A stretch of 64,000 nt of DNA from Marinobacter similis. GTDB lineage: Bacteria; Pseudomonadota; Gammaproteobacteria; Pseudomonadales; Oleiphilaceae. The position numbers and the translations under genes are program-made. The stretch is from NCBI RefSeq assembly GCF_000830985.1, contig NZ_CP007151.1, forward strand, positions 1,736,001-1,800,000, written 5' to 3'. Below the pieces are notes generated by a model that searched no databases, was not told the DNA's origin, and worked only from the letters and a program-made list of their open reading frames with translations. Within the stretch, counting starts at the first letter, position 1; every line of letters begins with the position of its first letter. Shown in pieces: positions 10,484-20,095 of the stretch.

Positions 10484-10906
10484 TTAATCGGCGTCACGGA
10501 TTTCGTGGCTGTGGCTGATTTCAACGCCGGCCTGCTCAAGCATGATGGACGCCGAACAGTACTTTTCAGCCGACAGGCTAACTGCCCGTTTGACCTGGTT
10601 TTCTTTCAGGTTGTGCCCGGTCACAACGAAGTGTAGATGGATTTTGGTGAACACTGCGGGCACGGCGTCAGCGCGCTCGGCTTCAAGTTCGGCATGACAG
10701 GCGGTGACCTCTTGCCGACTTTTCTTGAGGATGCTCATGACATCGAACGAGGAGCAGCCGCCCAGTCCCATCAGCAGCATCTCCATGGGGCGCGGGCCCA
10801 GGTTTTCGCCACCGTGATCGGGCGGGCCGTCGAGTTGCACGCTGTGGCCACTGCCACTGGTGACCTTGAAGCTGGCGTTTCCGGTCCAGTCAACGGTTGC
10901 TTTCAT
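10484..10906 (-). CDS. OsmC family protein (YhfA type)
   Basis: A small protein of 140 aa of the OsmC/Ohr superfamily. Two conserved cysteines are present, in GGCSSFDVMS (about residue 51) and EKYCSASIM (about residue 118). These are the redox pair of peroxidatic OsmC proteins, though the substrate of the YhfA subgroup is not known. It lies between vfr and speD as in Pseudomonas. The 258 bp between it and speD show no gene or clear regulatory motif. Confidence 0.88.
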   Translation of the reverse strand: MKATVDWTGNASFKVTSGSGHSVQLDGPPDHGGENLGPRPMEMLLMGLGGCSSFDVMSILKKSRQEVTACHAELEAERADAVPAVFTKIHLHFVVTGHNLKENQVKRAVSLSAEKYCSASIMLEQAGVEISHSHEIRDAD

Positions 10907-11174
10907 GGGGGATTCTCCGTTTCTGTCTGATCAGGGCCGAAATCGTCGGCGCGCTGTTAAAAATGGTTGGCTGGATGCTAGCACAGTCACTTTCTCGCGG
11001 CAGCTGAACGGGCCGTTACCTGGTTCACTTTGTGGAACTGTTCCGGTTGCCCAAATAAGGCCTTCTTGCTATAAGTTGCGGTGTTTTTGAATAAAAAAGA
11101 ACGAACCCGCAGGGAAAGCTGGGTGCATAACAATCATAGGGACCCGCCAGTATTTAGGAGGCACGACTCGCACT

Positions 11175-11816
11175 ATGGCCACTATCGTCAAGCCGGTTGA
11201 ACAGAAAACCAAACATCTCGATTATTTCCTTTCGCAGTGCCATCGACGCCGTTACCCGGCCAAGAGCACCATCATTTATGCCGGCGACAAGAGTGATTCG
11301 CTGTTTTATATCGTCAAAGGTTCCGTCACTGTCATCATCGAAGATGACGACGGCCGGGAAATGATCATGGCCTACCTGAACGCCGGAGACTTTTTCGGTG
11401 AGATGGGCCTGTTCGACAACATGGATTCCCGTAGTGCCTGGGTTAAAGCCAAAACCGAATGCGAAGTGGCGGAGATTTCCTACACCAAATTCCGGGAAAT
11501 CGCCCAGCAGGACCCCCGCGTGCTGTATTTTATTGGCGAACAGATGGCTTCACGTCTGCGTCAGACCACCCGCAAGGTCGGCGACCTGGCATTCCTGGAC
11601 GTCACCGGACGGGTTGCCCGCACTCTGCTGGATCTGTGCAAGGAACCGGATGCTATGACGCATCCCGATGGCATGCAGATCAAAATCACCCGGCAGGAAA
11701 TCGGCCGTATTGTCGGCTGCTCCCGCGAGATGGTGGGCCGGGTTCTGAAAACCCTGGAGGATCAGGGTCTGGTTCGGGTGAAGGGCAAGACCATGGTGGT
11801 CTACGGAACGCGCTGA
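11175..11816 (+). CDS. vfr: cAMP-binding global regulator, CRP/Vfr type
   Basis: A 213-aa transcription factor. The cyclic-nucleotide-binding domain spans about residues 20-120 ([12 protein letters not shown], phosphate-binding cassette). The C-terminal CRP helix-turn-helix carries [21 protein letters not shown] split over about 170-192. The sequence is close to Pseudomonas Vfr along its whole length. Vfr activates secretion, motility and virulence-type genes with cAMP. An AGGAGG lies about 13 bp upstream of the ATG, longer than usual. A strong terminator follows 30 bp after the stop. Confidence 0.94.
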   Translation: MATIVKPVEQKTKHLDYFLSQCHRRRYPAKSTIIYAGDKSDSLFYIVKGSVTVIIEDDDGREMIMAYLNAGDFFGEMGLFDNMDSRSAWVKAKTECEVAEISYTKFREIAQQDPRVLYFIGEQMASRLRQTTRKVGDLAFLDVTGRVARTLLDLCKEPDAMTHPDGMQIKITRQEIGRIVGCSREMVGRVLKTLEDQGLVRVKGKTMVVYGTR

Positions 11817-11817
11817 G

Positions 11818-12777
11818 CTAGCTGATCCGTTCCTCCGCCAGAAAAAGGCCGCTGATCTCAGCGGCCTTTTTTTTGTCCGCTGGCGGACACAGGGAGAGGA
11901 TGAACTCACGAACCTCCTCGGCATTGGTCTCATTTAACATCTCGTGGCGACCGCCCTCGAACAGTCTCAGGCTGACCCGTTCAACACCTGCGTCGCGGAT
12001 GGCCTGAAAATGACGGGTAATGCCTTTGCCCATTTCGCCCACTGGATCGTCAGTGCCGGCAAACAGGTGCACTGGCAGGTCCTTGCGCCACCGGGTGGGG
12101 TTGATGGTCAGCATGCCCCGAATAAAATCGTGCCAAAGTCCGGTATTGCAGGCAAAGCCGCACAGTGGGTCGGCAACGTAGGCGTCCACCTGGGCCGGAT
12201 CCCGGCTCAACCAGTCGCAGTCGGTTCGGTTAGGTCGGAACAGGCGGTTGAACTTGCCAAAGGTCATTCGGGCGATGAGGGGGCTGATGTGCCGGCCGCC
12301 GTAGAGTTGGCTCAGGCCGCCAATGATCAGCCGGGACACCAGCAGGTGAGGTCGGTGAATTCGGTTGGTGGCGCTCAGGACCAGCACATCCAACGCCTCC
12401 GGATGCTGCTGGGCACAGCTCTGGGCAATGAAAGAGCCCATGCTGTGGCCCAGCAATAACACCGGCAGCCCCGGAAACAGAGCCCGGCTGTGGCAAAGTA
12501 CCCGGTGCAGGTCGTCGGTGACCTTGGCCCAGCCGTGGCTGTCGCTATAGTGCCCGCGGTCCTGTTCTGGCGTGGCCGCGCCGTGTCCGCGATGATCGTA
12601 GGTGACGACGGCGATACTTCTCGCGTTCAGCCACCGGGCGAACTCGGAGTAACGCCCTGCATGCTCAGCCATGCCATGGGCAATGACCAGAACGGAATTT
12701 GGCGTTGCTGGCTGGAATACGGTGCCGCGGATGCTGTGCTCATCCTGGCTGGTCAGTGTGAACGGGTGTTCGTGCAT
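11818..12777 (-). CDS. Alpha/beta hydrolase, monoacylglycerol-lipase-like
   Basis: A serine hydrolase of 319 aa of the Hydrolase_4/monoglyceride-lipase type. It has an oxyanion region VIAHGMAEHAGRY, a YDHRGHG turn and the nucleophile elbow GHSMGS (Ser at about 112). The acid and His are likely in GTDDPVGE and EGGRHEMLNE. I chose the ATG at 12777 because it opens directly into the hydrolase fold. A longer open frame to 12969 has no family support. The gene overlaps the upstream desaturase gene by 38 bp, suggesting translational coupling. The last ten or so residues are encoded by the vfr terminator. Confidence 0.85.
   Translation of the reverse strand: MHEHPFTLTSQDEHSIRGTVFQPATPNSVLVIAHGMAEHAGRYSEFARWLNARSIAVVTYDHRGHGAATPEQDRGHYSDSHGWAKVTDDLHRVLCHSRALFPGLPVLLLGHSMGSFIAQSCAQQHPEALDVLVLSATNRIHRPHLLVSRLIIGGLSQLYGGRHISPLIARMTFGKFNRLFRPNRTDCDWLSRDPAQVDAYVADPLCGFACNTGLWHDFIRGMLTINPTRWRKDLPVHLFAGTDDPVGEMGKGITRHFQAIRDAGVERVSLRLFEGGRHEMLNETNAEEVREFILSLCPPADKKKAAEISGLFLAEERIS
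11842..11874. terminator. Bidirectional terminator at the end of vfr
   Basis: A perfect stem GGCCGCTGA / TCAGCGGCC (11847-11855 and 11858-11866) with a 2-nt loop is flanked by A5 on one side and T8 on the other. It serves vfr on the plus strand. It also lies inside the last codons of the convergent hydrolase gene. Confidence 0.9.
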
Positions 12778-13716
12778 GGGTTGTCCCTGAAGCGTCCGAT
12801 GCCGGGCGTTCCCATTCCGGCGGTTTCCAAAGGTGTCTGAGTCGAGACCATAATCCGCCGGGCCGTGCCATGTCGCGGAACAGGTCCACGTATTCGTGCG
12901 TCCATAGCACCAACAGGTTATTGGATGGCACCGGTCGGGTGATGCCGTAATCAGGCGGATCCTGGGCATTTTCGTCCACGAAGGAGCCGAACAGGCGATC
13001 CCAGATGATCAGGACGCCGCCATAGTTGCGATCGATGTAACCGGGGTTGCGGCCGTGGTGCACCCGGTGGTGGCTGGGGGTGTTGAATACCCACTCAATC
13101 CAGCGCGGCAGACGGCCAATCAGTGTGGTGTGGATGAAGAACTGATACACCAGCGACAGTGCGTAGCGATGCCGATCCAGACCGGGTTGAAGCCCAGCAG
13201 CGCCAGTGGCAGGTAAAACAGCCAGACGCCGTTGAAGATGTTGGTGGCGTTCTGGCGCATGGCGGTGGAGAAATTCATCCGCTCGGAGGAGTGGTGTACC
13301 ACGTGGGCAGCCCAGAACCAGCGCATCCGATGGCTGGCCCGGTGCATCCAGTAAAAGCAGAATTCCACACCCAGGAAGGTGAGAAAGGCCGTTAGCCACG
13401 TGAGTTCCAGCTCAAATAAACGATAGTGGTAGCAAAGCGCAAACACCGGAAATGCAATGATGCCGGCAAACAACAGCTCCGTGGTCTGGTAGCCGGCGCC
13501 GAGGGCAAAATTGCGGATCGCCTCCCGGGTGTCCATCAGAGCCGGGTTATGACGGATTCGAAGGTATTCCCACAGCGCCACAGCGATAAATACCGGGGTG
13601 GCGATAACAAAAATGAGCTGGCGTTCGTCCAGCGCGAGCCAGGGCGAAACAGCGTCCCACAGGGGGCGTAGTCCGCTATCTTCCAGCACCGCCAGCAGCA
13701 TGTCAGTCAGATTCAT
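12740..13716 (-). CDS. Sterol desaturase / fatty acid hydroxylase family membrane protein (frame break)
   Basis: An integral membrane di-iron oxygenase of about 325 aa. Several hydrophobic segments precede the histidine boxes HRASH and HVVHHSSERMN, with a further box HRVHHGRN in the C-terminal half. These ligand a di-iron centre in lipid or sterol hydroxylases and desaturases. The frame breaks near 13165; one added base gives ..WIGIATALSLVYQFF... Substrate unknown; marine bacteria use members of this family on ornithine lipids, carotenoids and sterol-like lipids. The stop overlaps the start of the hydrolase gene. Confidence 0.84.
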
Positions 13717-13830
13717 ATCAGCCTGCCAGTTTAATTATTGATCTGATTCTATTCTGGCATGGCTTCGGGTCCAGCGCGGTGTCTGTTTCCGACACCGGCG
13801 CTAGCGATTTCCGACATCGCAGGGGCGCTT

Positions 13831-14580
13831 TCAGTTCGCCTTGCGGTGGTTCTCGTACAGCTCCGAGAGCGGCTGGATCTGGTCCTGCCACTGGTCAAGC
13901 CAGGCCTTGATGTCCTTTGGGATCTTGCCCGGCTTGGGCCAGGGCACCGGGTACTCGGCGGGCTGGAACATGGGCGCAAATATGGCTGCCGCGGTCAGGT
14001 CGGCCCGGCTAAAGCTGTCTCCCACCAGATACGGCTTAGCACCATACGCCGCGGCCAGATCGGTCAGCAGGCTTTCCATGACCTGACGCGATTGTTCTGA
14101 GGTTTTTTCGTTGATCTTCATCCACTTGCGCATGGTCTCGTCGACCCGGCTGAACACCAGGCTGAGCAGGATGCGGTTGTAGAACGGGGTACCGGCGGCC
14201 AGCATCGGCACCACCACCTTTGGGCGCTGCAGGAAGTGGTGATAGGCGTAGCACCGCACGGCCGGGCCGGCTTCCTCATCCAGGCGTCGCTCCCAGGCCA
14301 GGGCCTGCTCCCGCTGCCCGGGGTCGGCCGGAGTGAGGGGACGGTCCGGGAAAGTCTCATCGAGGTAGTCCAGGATCTGGGCCGAGCCCTGCACGCACTG
14401 ACCGTCGTGATCCAGCACCGGAACCGAGGTGCATTTGCCCCCGGTGAGTTGCTGAACGGTCTTGATGTGTTGTCCTGGTAGTAGAGTCACGGTCTCATAA
14501 TTGAGGCCTTTGTAGTCCAGGGCCCACCGGATTTTCTCGCAGTAGTGGGAAATGGCGAACTGATAGAGCTTGAGAGCCAT
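13831..14580 (-). CDS. Glutathione S-transferase family protein
   Basis: A GST-fold protein of 249 aa. The N-terminal thioredoxin-like domain (about 1-80) carries SHYCEKIRWAL, with a possible catalytic Cys at about residue 13, and the cis-Pro motif SVPVLDHDGQ. It is followed by an all-helical C-terminal domain. The substrate is not identifiable. It is one of three GST-family genes within 10 kb, but this copy is monocistronic and well separated. Confidence 0.85.
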   Translation of the reverse strand: MALKLYQFAISHYCEKIRWALDYKGLNYETVTLLPGQHIKTVQQLTGGKCTSVPVLDHDGQCVQGSAQILDYLDETFPDRPLTPADPGQREQALAWERRLDEEAGPAVRCYAYHHFLQRPKVVVPMLAAGTPFYNRILLSLVFSRVDETMRKWMKINEKTSEQSRQVMESLLTDLAAAYGAKPYLVGDSFSRADLTAAAIFAPMFQPAEYPVPWPKPGKIPKDIKAWLDQWQDQIQPLSELYENHRKAN

Positions 14581-14729
14581 TAAAAATCTCCTTGTTGTAG
14601 GTGCCTAGCATAGTCCCGAATCGCCGTCAGAAGAAGCCGGCGCGTGGGAGTGTGCGGCAGACGGTGGTCATGGCTATCCCAGCGCCTTACACTGTCGCGC
14701 CAGGATCACAGAAACAAAGGACGTTGACC

Positions 14730-15718
14730 ATGTATTCACGCCATGCACGGCTAGTGCCTGTCGTCGCCACCGCCGGTCTGTTGGTGTCAGCCTGCACCTC
14801 ATCGCCTTCGGACACCGAATCCAAAGAACCGGCCGTCGTCAGCCAGTATGCCTGCGGCCAGCTGCACATTCGTGTCACCGACGATCCCGATCGTCGGCTT
14901 CTTGGCATTGATTACCGCGACAAACGACTACTCCTGAAACCTGACAGCAGCGCTTCAAGGGAGATCTTCGTGGCCCCGGGCGATACCACGACCCGATTCC
15001 AGCGCCAGGGCGAGCAGGCCGAACTGACCATTCGCGGCGAAACCTTCCCGGAATGCCTGCCACCGGGTGCGCTGGAGCGGCCCTTCACCGCCCAGGGCAG
15101 CGACCCGGTTTGGCAGGCCCACGTGTCGAGTGCAGAGCTGGTCCTGAGCCCGCCTTACGAGGATCAACAGTCGCTCAGGCTGCCGAGTGAATTGGTTACC
15201 GCCAACAGGCACGGGCGGGAGTCGTAGCCGAAGCCAGCGGTACCCGGGCGACACTGACGGTGGCGAACCAACTCTGCCAGGATCCGGTAACCGGAGCCCA
15301 GTACCCGAATCAGGTTCGACTCACCATCAATGGTCAGAGTTTTCAGGGCTGCGGTGGTAATCCGCTGCGCCTGATTCGGGGTGCCGAATGGGTGGTGGAG
15401 GATCTGGCTGCCGAAGGGATTATCGATCGGTCACGGCTAACCTTGAGGTTTATGGACGACAACCGGATTGCCGGCCAGGCTTCGTGCAATCGCTACACTG
15501 GCCGCTACCAGTTGACCGATGAAGGCGGTATCACTGTCAGTGAGCTTACGATGACACGAATGGCCTGTGCACCCGCACTCATGGCCCAGGAAGCCCGTTT
15601 CATTGAGGCATTGGAGCGTGCATCCAGGATTCGGATTGGGCCCCATGGCGAGCTTCTGCTGTTAACCTCAGAGGCCGGGTTACTGTCGGCGTTTCAGTCG
15701 GACCACGACACGTTATAA
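14730..15718 (+). CDS. META-domain (HslJ-like) lipoprotein (frame break)
   Basis: A lipoprotein of about 329 aa. The signal ends at a lipobox VSAC. Two repeats of a COG3650/MliC-like cysteine-bearing unit (CGQLHIRV..FPECLPPG and TRATLTVANQLC..FQGCGG) are followed by a META/HslJ domain (ASCNRYTGRYQLTDEGG, ITVSELTMTRMACAPALM). Repairing one base near 15207 joins the halves. HslJ-type domains are linked to envelope stress and novobiocin resistance in E. coli; the role here is unknown. The ATG at 14730 has AAAGGA upstream. The 3' end overlaps the convergent gene by 25 bp. Confidence 0.8.
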
Positions 15719-16532
15719 CTCGCCAGAATTTCATCAAGACGCCCGCTTTGCTTGAGCTTGCGAACGCCCTCGGTTAACAGGCTGGCGAACTCCTCAGATT
15801 GGGGATGGACCTGTGAAAAGGCAATGTAGACGGGCAAGCGTTCCAGCTTGACCACCATACGCAAATTGTCCTGTTTGCCCAGTTGCCCGAGGGTCCACTG
15901 CATCACGTCCAGGTCTTCAGGGAGCACGTCGGAGCGATGGTGCTCCAGCAGTTCTATGGCCCGGTCTAGTGGCGATAGGCCCGATAAAATCCAGACTCGT
16001 TCCGGGTTATCCCTGTGCTCCTCAATGTAGGCATCAAGCTCTGATGAGTAGGAGTAGCCGTTGATGGTTACCAGAGTCTGCTCACTTAGCGATTCTATGC
16101 CTGATAGCTCCAGTCGCTTTCTACGTGGGTAAACAGAGCGGTGCGCGCGTAGCCGATGGCCTCCTCGGGATAGACGAATCCCCTTGCGTCCCGGGTGAAG
16201 GCACCGACTACCGCATCGATATAGCCCTCATCGGCCAGTTCCAATGCCCGCGCCCAGCTTACGTTGGTGTACTCGACGTCCAGTTGAGCCAGGGCGAAGG
16301 CCTCCCTGGCGATCTCGATCATGTAGCCCTCCCGCTCTGAGCCTGCCGTACAGTTGTGGGGACACCAGGGATCGGCGGCGATGGTGATAGTTCGTTGGGC
16401 TTCAGGCTGGCGGATTTCGGTGGTGACGGAGACTTCGACAACGGGGGTTTGAGTGACTATAGGGGAAGAGTCTTCTGGCGGCGAGCAGGCCGCCAGAAAG
16501 GCAAGAGCAATCAACAACAAGGCGTTCAGCAT
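15694..16532 (-). CDS. Periplasmic substrate-binding lipoprotein, ABC amino-acid type (frame break)
   Basis: A family-3 solute-binding protein of about 279 aa with a lipoprotein signal ending LAAC. Typical elements are ITIAADPWCPHNC, REGYMIEIAREAF and LERLPVYIAFS. One missing G near 16100 (CAGG to CAGGG) splits the frame. The ATG at 16532 starts directly at the signal peptide; an upstream TTG is less likely. No permease or ATPase gene is adjacent in the same unit. It may be an orphan binding protein of the type often found in signalling or quinoprotein contexts. Confidence 0.8.
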
Positions 16533-16614
16533 GATGAACTGGCCGGATCGCCGCAAAAGCGGCTAGACCTTCATCATACGCCCGCCCCAGATTTTTGTAA
16601 CCCGACCGGGCCAA

Positions 16615-17700
16615 CTAGGCCCGGTTGTCCCTCTCGCTGGAGGCCTCGGTTGGCACAAGTGCCCGAGTCAGGTCCTTCATGGTCAGCGCGCCAACCTGCT
16701 CGCCGTCCCGCACCACCCGGAAGGTCAAAGAGGTGTCACCCTTGGAGCGGGACAGTACTGTTTCCAGGTTGTCCTTTTCGGTGATGTCACCCGCGTACTC
16801 AATGTCATCCCGATCTGGCTGGGTCATGATCGACCGAACCCGGAGCACTCGGGCGCGGTTGATGTCACTGATGAAGTCGATGATGTAAGGATCGTTCGGG
16901 TTCAGCAGGATATCCTGGGGATCGCCTTGCTGGATCACTTCACCGTCTTTCAGGATCACCAGGTGGTCGGCCAGTTTCAGCGCTTCGTCCAGGTCGTGGG
17001 TGATGAAGACAATGGTCTTCTTCAGTTCTTCCTGAAGTTCCAGCAGCAGGTCCTGCATGTCGGAGCGAATCAGCGGATCCAGCGCCGAGAAGGCCTCGTC
17101 CATCAGCATGACTGGGGCGTTGGAAACCAGCGCACGGGCAATACCCACGCGCTGCTGCATGCCGCCGGATAATTGATGCGGGTACTGGTTTTCGTTGCCT
17201 TCCAGGCCAACCCGGGCCAGCCACTTGCGGGCTTCCGCTTCGTAGTCCTCGGTTTTCTTGCCGCGCACATCCATTGCCATGCCCGCGTTTTCCAGCACCG
17301 TCCGATGCGGCAGCAGGGCGAACTTCTGGAACACCATCGACATGCGCTCGCGCCGAAGTTTGCGCAGCTGGGTTTCGTCGTACTGCATGACGTCTTCGTC
17401 GCCAAAACGGATCTCACCGGCGGTCGGTTCAATCAGGCGGTTGAGGTGCCGGATCAGCGTTGATTTGCCGGAGCCGGACAGCCCCATGATCACGGTGATT
17501 TCGCCATCGCGCATATCAACGTTGATGTCGCGCAGGCCCAGCACATGGTTCTGCTTTTCAAGCAGATCGGACTTGTTCATGCCGCGGCGTACGTATTCCA
17601 GCCCGACATCCGGTGTCGGGCCGAAGATCTTGTACAGGTTCTTGATGGAAATCTTGATGTCTTTATCCACGTCTCTGTCCTCAGTGCTTTTGGGAGGCAT
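16615..17700 (-). CDS. proV: Glycine betaine/proline ABC transporter ATP-binding protein
   Basis: The ATPase subunit of a ProU/OpuA-type osmoprotectant importer (361 aa). It shows Walker A GLSGSGKST, signature LSGGMQQRVGIARAL, Walker B VMLMDEAFSALD and H-loop FITHDLDEAL, followed by a C-terminal CBS region that in homologues senses ionic strength. The ATG at 17700 overlaps the end of proW by 20 bp. A GTG at 17670 preceded by GAGGA is a plausible alternative start. The order is proX-proW-proV on the minus strand. Confidence 0.95.
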   Translation of the reverse strand: MPPKSTEDRDVDKDIKISIKNLYKIFGPTPDVGLEYVRRGMNKSDLLEKQNHVLGLRDINVDMRDGEITVIMGLSGSGKSTLIRHLNRLIEPTAGEIRFGDEDVMQYDETQLRKLRRERMSMVFQKFALLPHRTVLENAGMAMDVRGKKTEDYEAEARKWLARVGLEGNENQYPHQLSGGMQQRVGIARALVSNAPVMLMDEAFSALDPLIRSDMQDLLLELQEELKKTIVFITHDLDEALKLADHLVILKDGEVIQQGDPQDILLNPNDPYIIDFISDINRARVLRVRSIMTQPDRDDIEYAGDITEKDNLETVLSRSKGDTSLTFRVVRDGEQVGALTMKDLTRALVPTEASSERDNRA

Positions 17701-18715
17701 TGATGCGTGCCAGAGAAGCTTTGGTGACCCGGTCGAGGATCACGGCCAGAATCACGATGCCGAGGCCAGATACCAGGCCCACGCCCAGTTCCAGGTTTCG
17801 GATGCCGCGCAGAACCAGTACGCCCAGACCCGGTGCAGACACCAGGGAGGCGATCACGACCATGGCCAGGCTCATCATGATGGTCTGGTTAACACCAGCC
17901 ATGATATTGGGAAGCGCGAGCGGGATCTGGACCTTGAATAGCTTCTGTCGAGGCGTCATGCCGAAGGCATCGGCAGCCTCAATCACGTCTTTGTCCACCA
18001 GCCGGATGCCGAGGTTGGTCAGCCGGATGACCGGAACAATGGCGTACAGGATGATGGCAATGCCGTAAAGCTTGGACTCGGTCACGCTGAACAGGAAGAT
18101 CAGCGGGATCAGGTACACGAATGGCGGCAGCGTTTGCAGCATGTCCAGCACCGGGATGGTCATGCGTTGCATCATGTCGCTTCGGGACATGGCAATGCCA
18201 ATGGGTACCCCTAACAGGACGCAGAGGAAGGCGCAGACAAAGATGATTGCCAGAGTCTGCATGGCGTAGGTGTAGTAATCGATAAACGCCAGGGTAACGA
18301 AGCTGGCGGCGACAAAGCCCACCAGTTTCCAGGATTTGCTCACCACGAACACCACCGCCAGCAACAACGGGATAACGATCCACCAGGGTGCGCTGAGCAT
18401 GGCATACAGGGTGCCATCGAGGGCCCAGCTCAGCGGTTGGGTGATGGGATCAAGGACCAGGCTCATGCTGTCCTTGACGGCCAGGAAGCCTTCTTCCAGG
18501 CCCTTGGTCAGATCCCGGGATTGCGGAAACGCCGGGCAGGCTTTGTTCAGGGCGTCCATGGACGGGAAGGGAAGATCCCACAAAGAGGTTTCGGTGGGTT
18601 CGCCGCCTTTGGCTTTAGACAGCAGCTGTGCCATGGACATCGGGGCGTCACTCTTGCCCTGTGAGCACCAGTCTTCCAGACCGAGTGAGGAAAATAAAGC
18701 GTCGTAAGTAGCCAT
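17681..18715 (-). CDS. proW: Glycine betaine/proline ABC transporter permease
   Basis: The inner-membrane permease of the ProU system (344 aa). A hydrophilic N-terminal extension of about 95 residues precedes hydrophobic helices. The binding-protein-dependent transport signature region (EAADAFGMTPRQKLFKVQIPL, split by membrane helices) is where ProV docks. An N-terminal extension is usual for ProW. It is translationally coupled to proV. Confidence 0.95.
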   Translation of the reverse strand: MATYDALFSSLGLEDWCSQGKSDAPMSMAQLLSKAKGGEPTETSLWDLPFPSMDALNKACPAFPQSRDLTKGLEEGFLAVKDSMSLVLDPITQPLSWALDGTLYAMLSAPWWIVIPLLLAVVFVVSKSWKLVGFVAASFVTLAFIDYYTYAMQTLAIIFVCAFLCVLLGVPIGIAMSRSDMMQRMTIPVLDMLQTLPPFVYLIPLIFLFSVTESKLYGIAIILYAIVPVIRLTNLGIRLVDKDVIEAADAFGMTPRQKLFKVQIPLALPNIMAGVNQTIMMSLAMVVIASLVSAPGLGVLVLRGIRNLELGVGLVSGLGIVILAVILDRVTKASLARINASQKH

Positions 18716-18819
18716 GATTCGTCAGGTTCCTGCGCGTATCTCCGCCAGGTCAACGGACATCGGGTTGGTGAGTGGAAGATAGGCAGGGCCGGCGCGGGCC
18801 CTGCCTCAAACGGAAAGTA

Positions 18820-19790
18820 TTACTCGCCCAGGATCGCGGCGAGGCGCTCACGAGCCGAGTCGTTCAGCCAGTCTTTCCAGGTGTCGGTGTTGGTGCTCAG
18901 GAAGTACACCGCCGCTTCTTCGGCAGAGGCGTTGTTGTCGCTCTTCCACGCCAGCACCTGGCTCATCGTTTCGGTCTTGAACGTCAGCTTGCTCAGCATC
19001 TCGGCAACTTCCGGTTCGCGCTCCTGGAAGCTGGTGGTCACTGCGGTTAGCACCGATGCGGCTGGGAAGTCGGAAACCTGCGGGTTGTCGTTGTCTTTTT
19101 TGCCGTTGGCGTCGTGGGCTTCGGCGTCGTACTCGCCCAGGTCAATCCGGGTCATGTCGAATTTACCCAGCGGTACGGTCGGGGCCCAGTAGTAGCCAAA
19201 CCAGGGCTCTTCGTTCTGTACGGCCGACGCCATGGACGAGGCCAGGGTCTCACCAGAGCCGTGATTGAAGACTTCAATGCCGGAGGCTTCGAGGTTCAGG
19301 GCGCGGATGAGGTTGTCGTTGATGATCCGGCAGCCCCAGCCATCCGGGCAGTTGTTGAAGCGGGCTTCGACCAGCTCGGGGTTGGCCATAATGCCTTCGA
19401 TGGTTTTCAGCTCCGGATGTTTGTCGACCACGTAGGTTGCAGCCACCAACCTTCAACGCCGCCGGGTGACAGCACTTCACCAAGCCGGACGATCTTGCCT
19501 TCCTTCTCCAGACGTTCGAAGACTTCGCCAGTGGAGTTCACCCACAGCTCGGTCACAATGTCCGGCTCGCCGTTTTCAGCAACCGAGGTGATTGCGGGTA
19601 CAGTGTCGGAAGGCACCACGGCCACTTCGCAACCGTAGCCCTGTTCCATCACGAACTTGGCGACGTTGGTGACCACGGAGGCAGAGGCCCAGTTCATTTC
19701 GGTGATGGACACCTGGCCGCATTCATTGGCCTGGGCAAATCCTGGGGCGGCAGCTGCACACAACAGCGCAGCAGACATAATCTTGCGCAT
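18820..19790 (-). CDS. proX: Glycine betaine-binding periplasmic protein (frame break)
   Basis: An OpuAC-domain binding protein of about 323 aa with a Sec signal (MRKIMSAALLCAAAAPGFAQA). Several Trp residues suit an aromatic cage for a quaternary amine (EMNWAS, TELWVNS, EGWW, EPWFGYYWAP). One G missing near 19445 (GGTGGC to GGTGGGC) breaks the frame. The ATG at 19790 has GGAGA 7 bp upstream. It is first in the proXWV unit, which probably responds to salt. Confidence 0.92.
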
Positions 19791-19983
19791 AGTCACTTCT
19801 CCTTATCAGGGTTGGCTAATTAGTTGCTTGTACATTAATGATAGTTCACGAATTACGGTTGGGGGGCCGTAACAGATCGGAGCGGGAACGATAATTTCAA
19901 TCTTGGTTTTGGCAGACAAAATAAGTAGGTTTCTGACATTACATACCGTTCAGGATAAGGATCTTGAGCAGAGATACAAGTTT

Positions 19984-20000
19984 GACACTAAATATGTGTC
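19984..20000. promoter_or_regulatory. Inverted repeat GACAC-N7-GTGTC in proX / M14 divergent region
   Basis: In the 305-bp gap between divergent proX and the M14 gene there is a perfect 5-bp inverted repeat GACACTAAATATGTGTC, whose left arm overlaps a TTGACA. It could be an operator. The rest of the gap is AT-richer than the genes and holds only the ribosome sites (GGGGAGGTG before 20096). Confidence 0.3.
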
Positions 20001-20095
20001 TGCTTTCAGTACGCATTGGTCGATTAAAATGCCCGATCTGTCAGCGCTTTGTAGCATTCGCCGATTAGACTCCGTCCGTTTAGGGGAGGTGAATC

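Noticed and set aside
12778..12969. Upstream extension of the hydrolase reading frame
   Set aside because: It overlaps the conserved C-terminal region of the desaturase gene and adds no hydrolase sequence; the ATG at 12777 is the better start.
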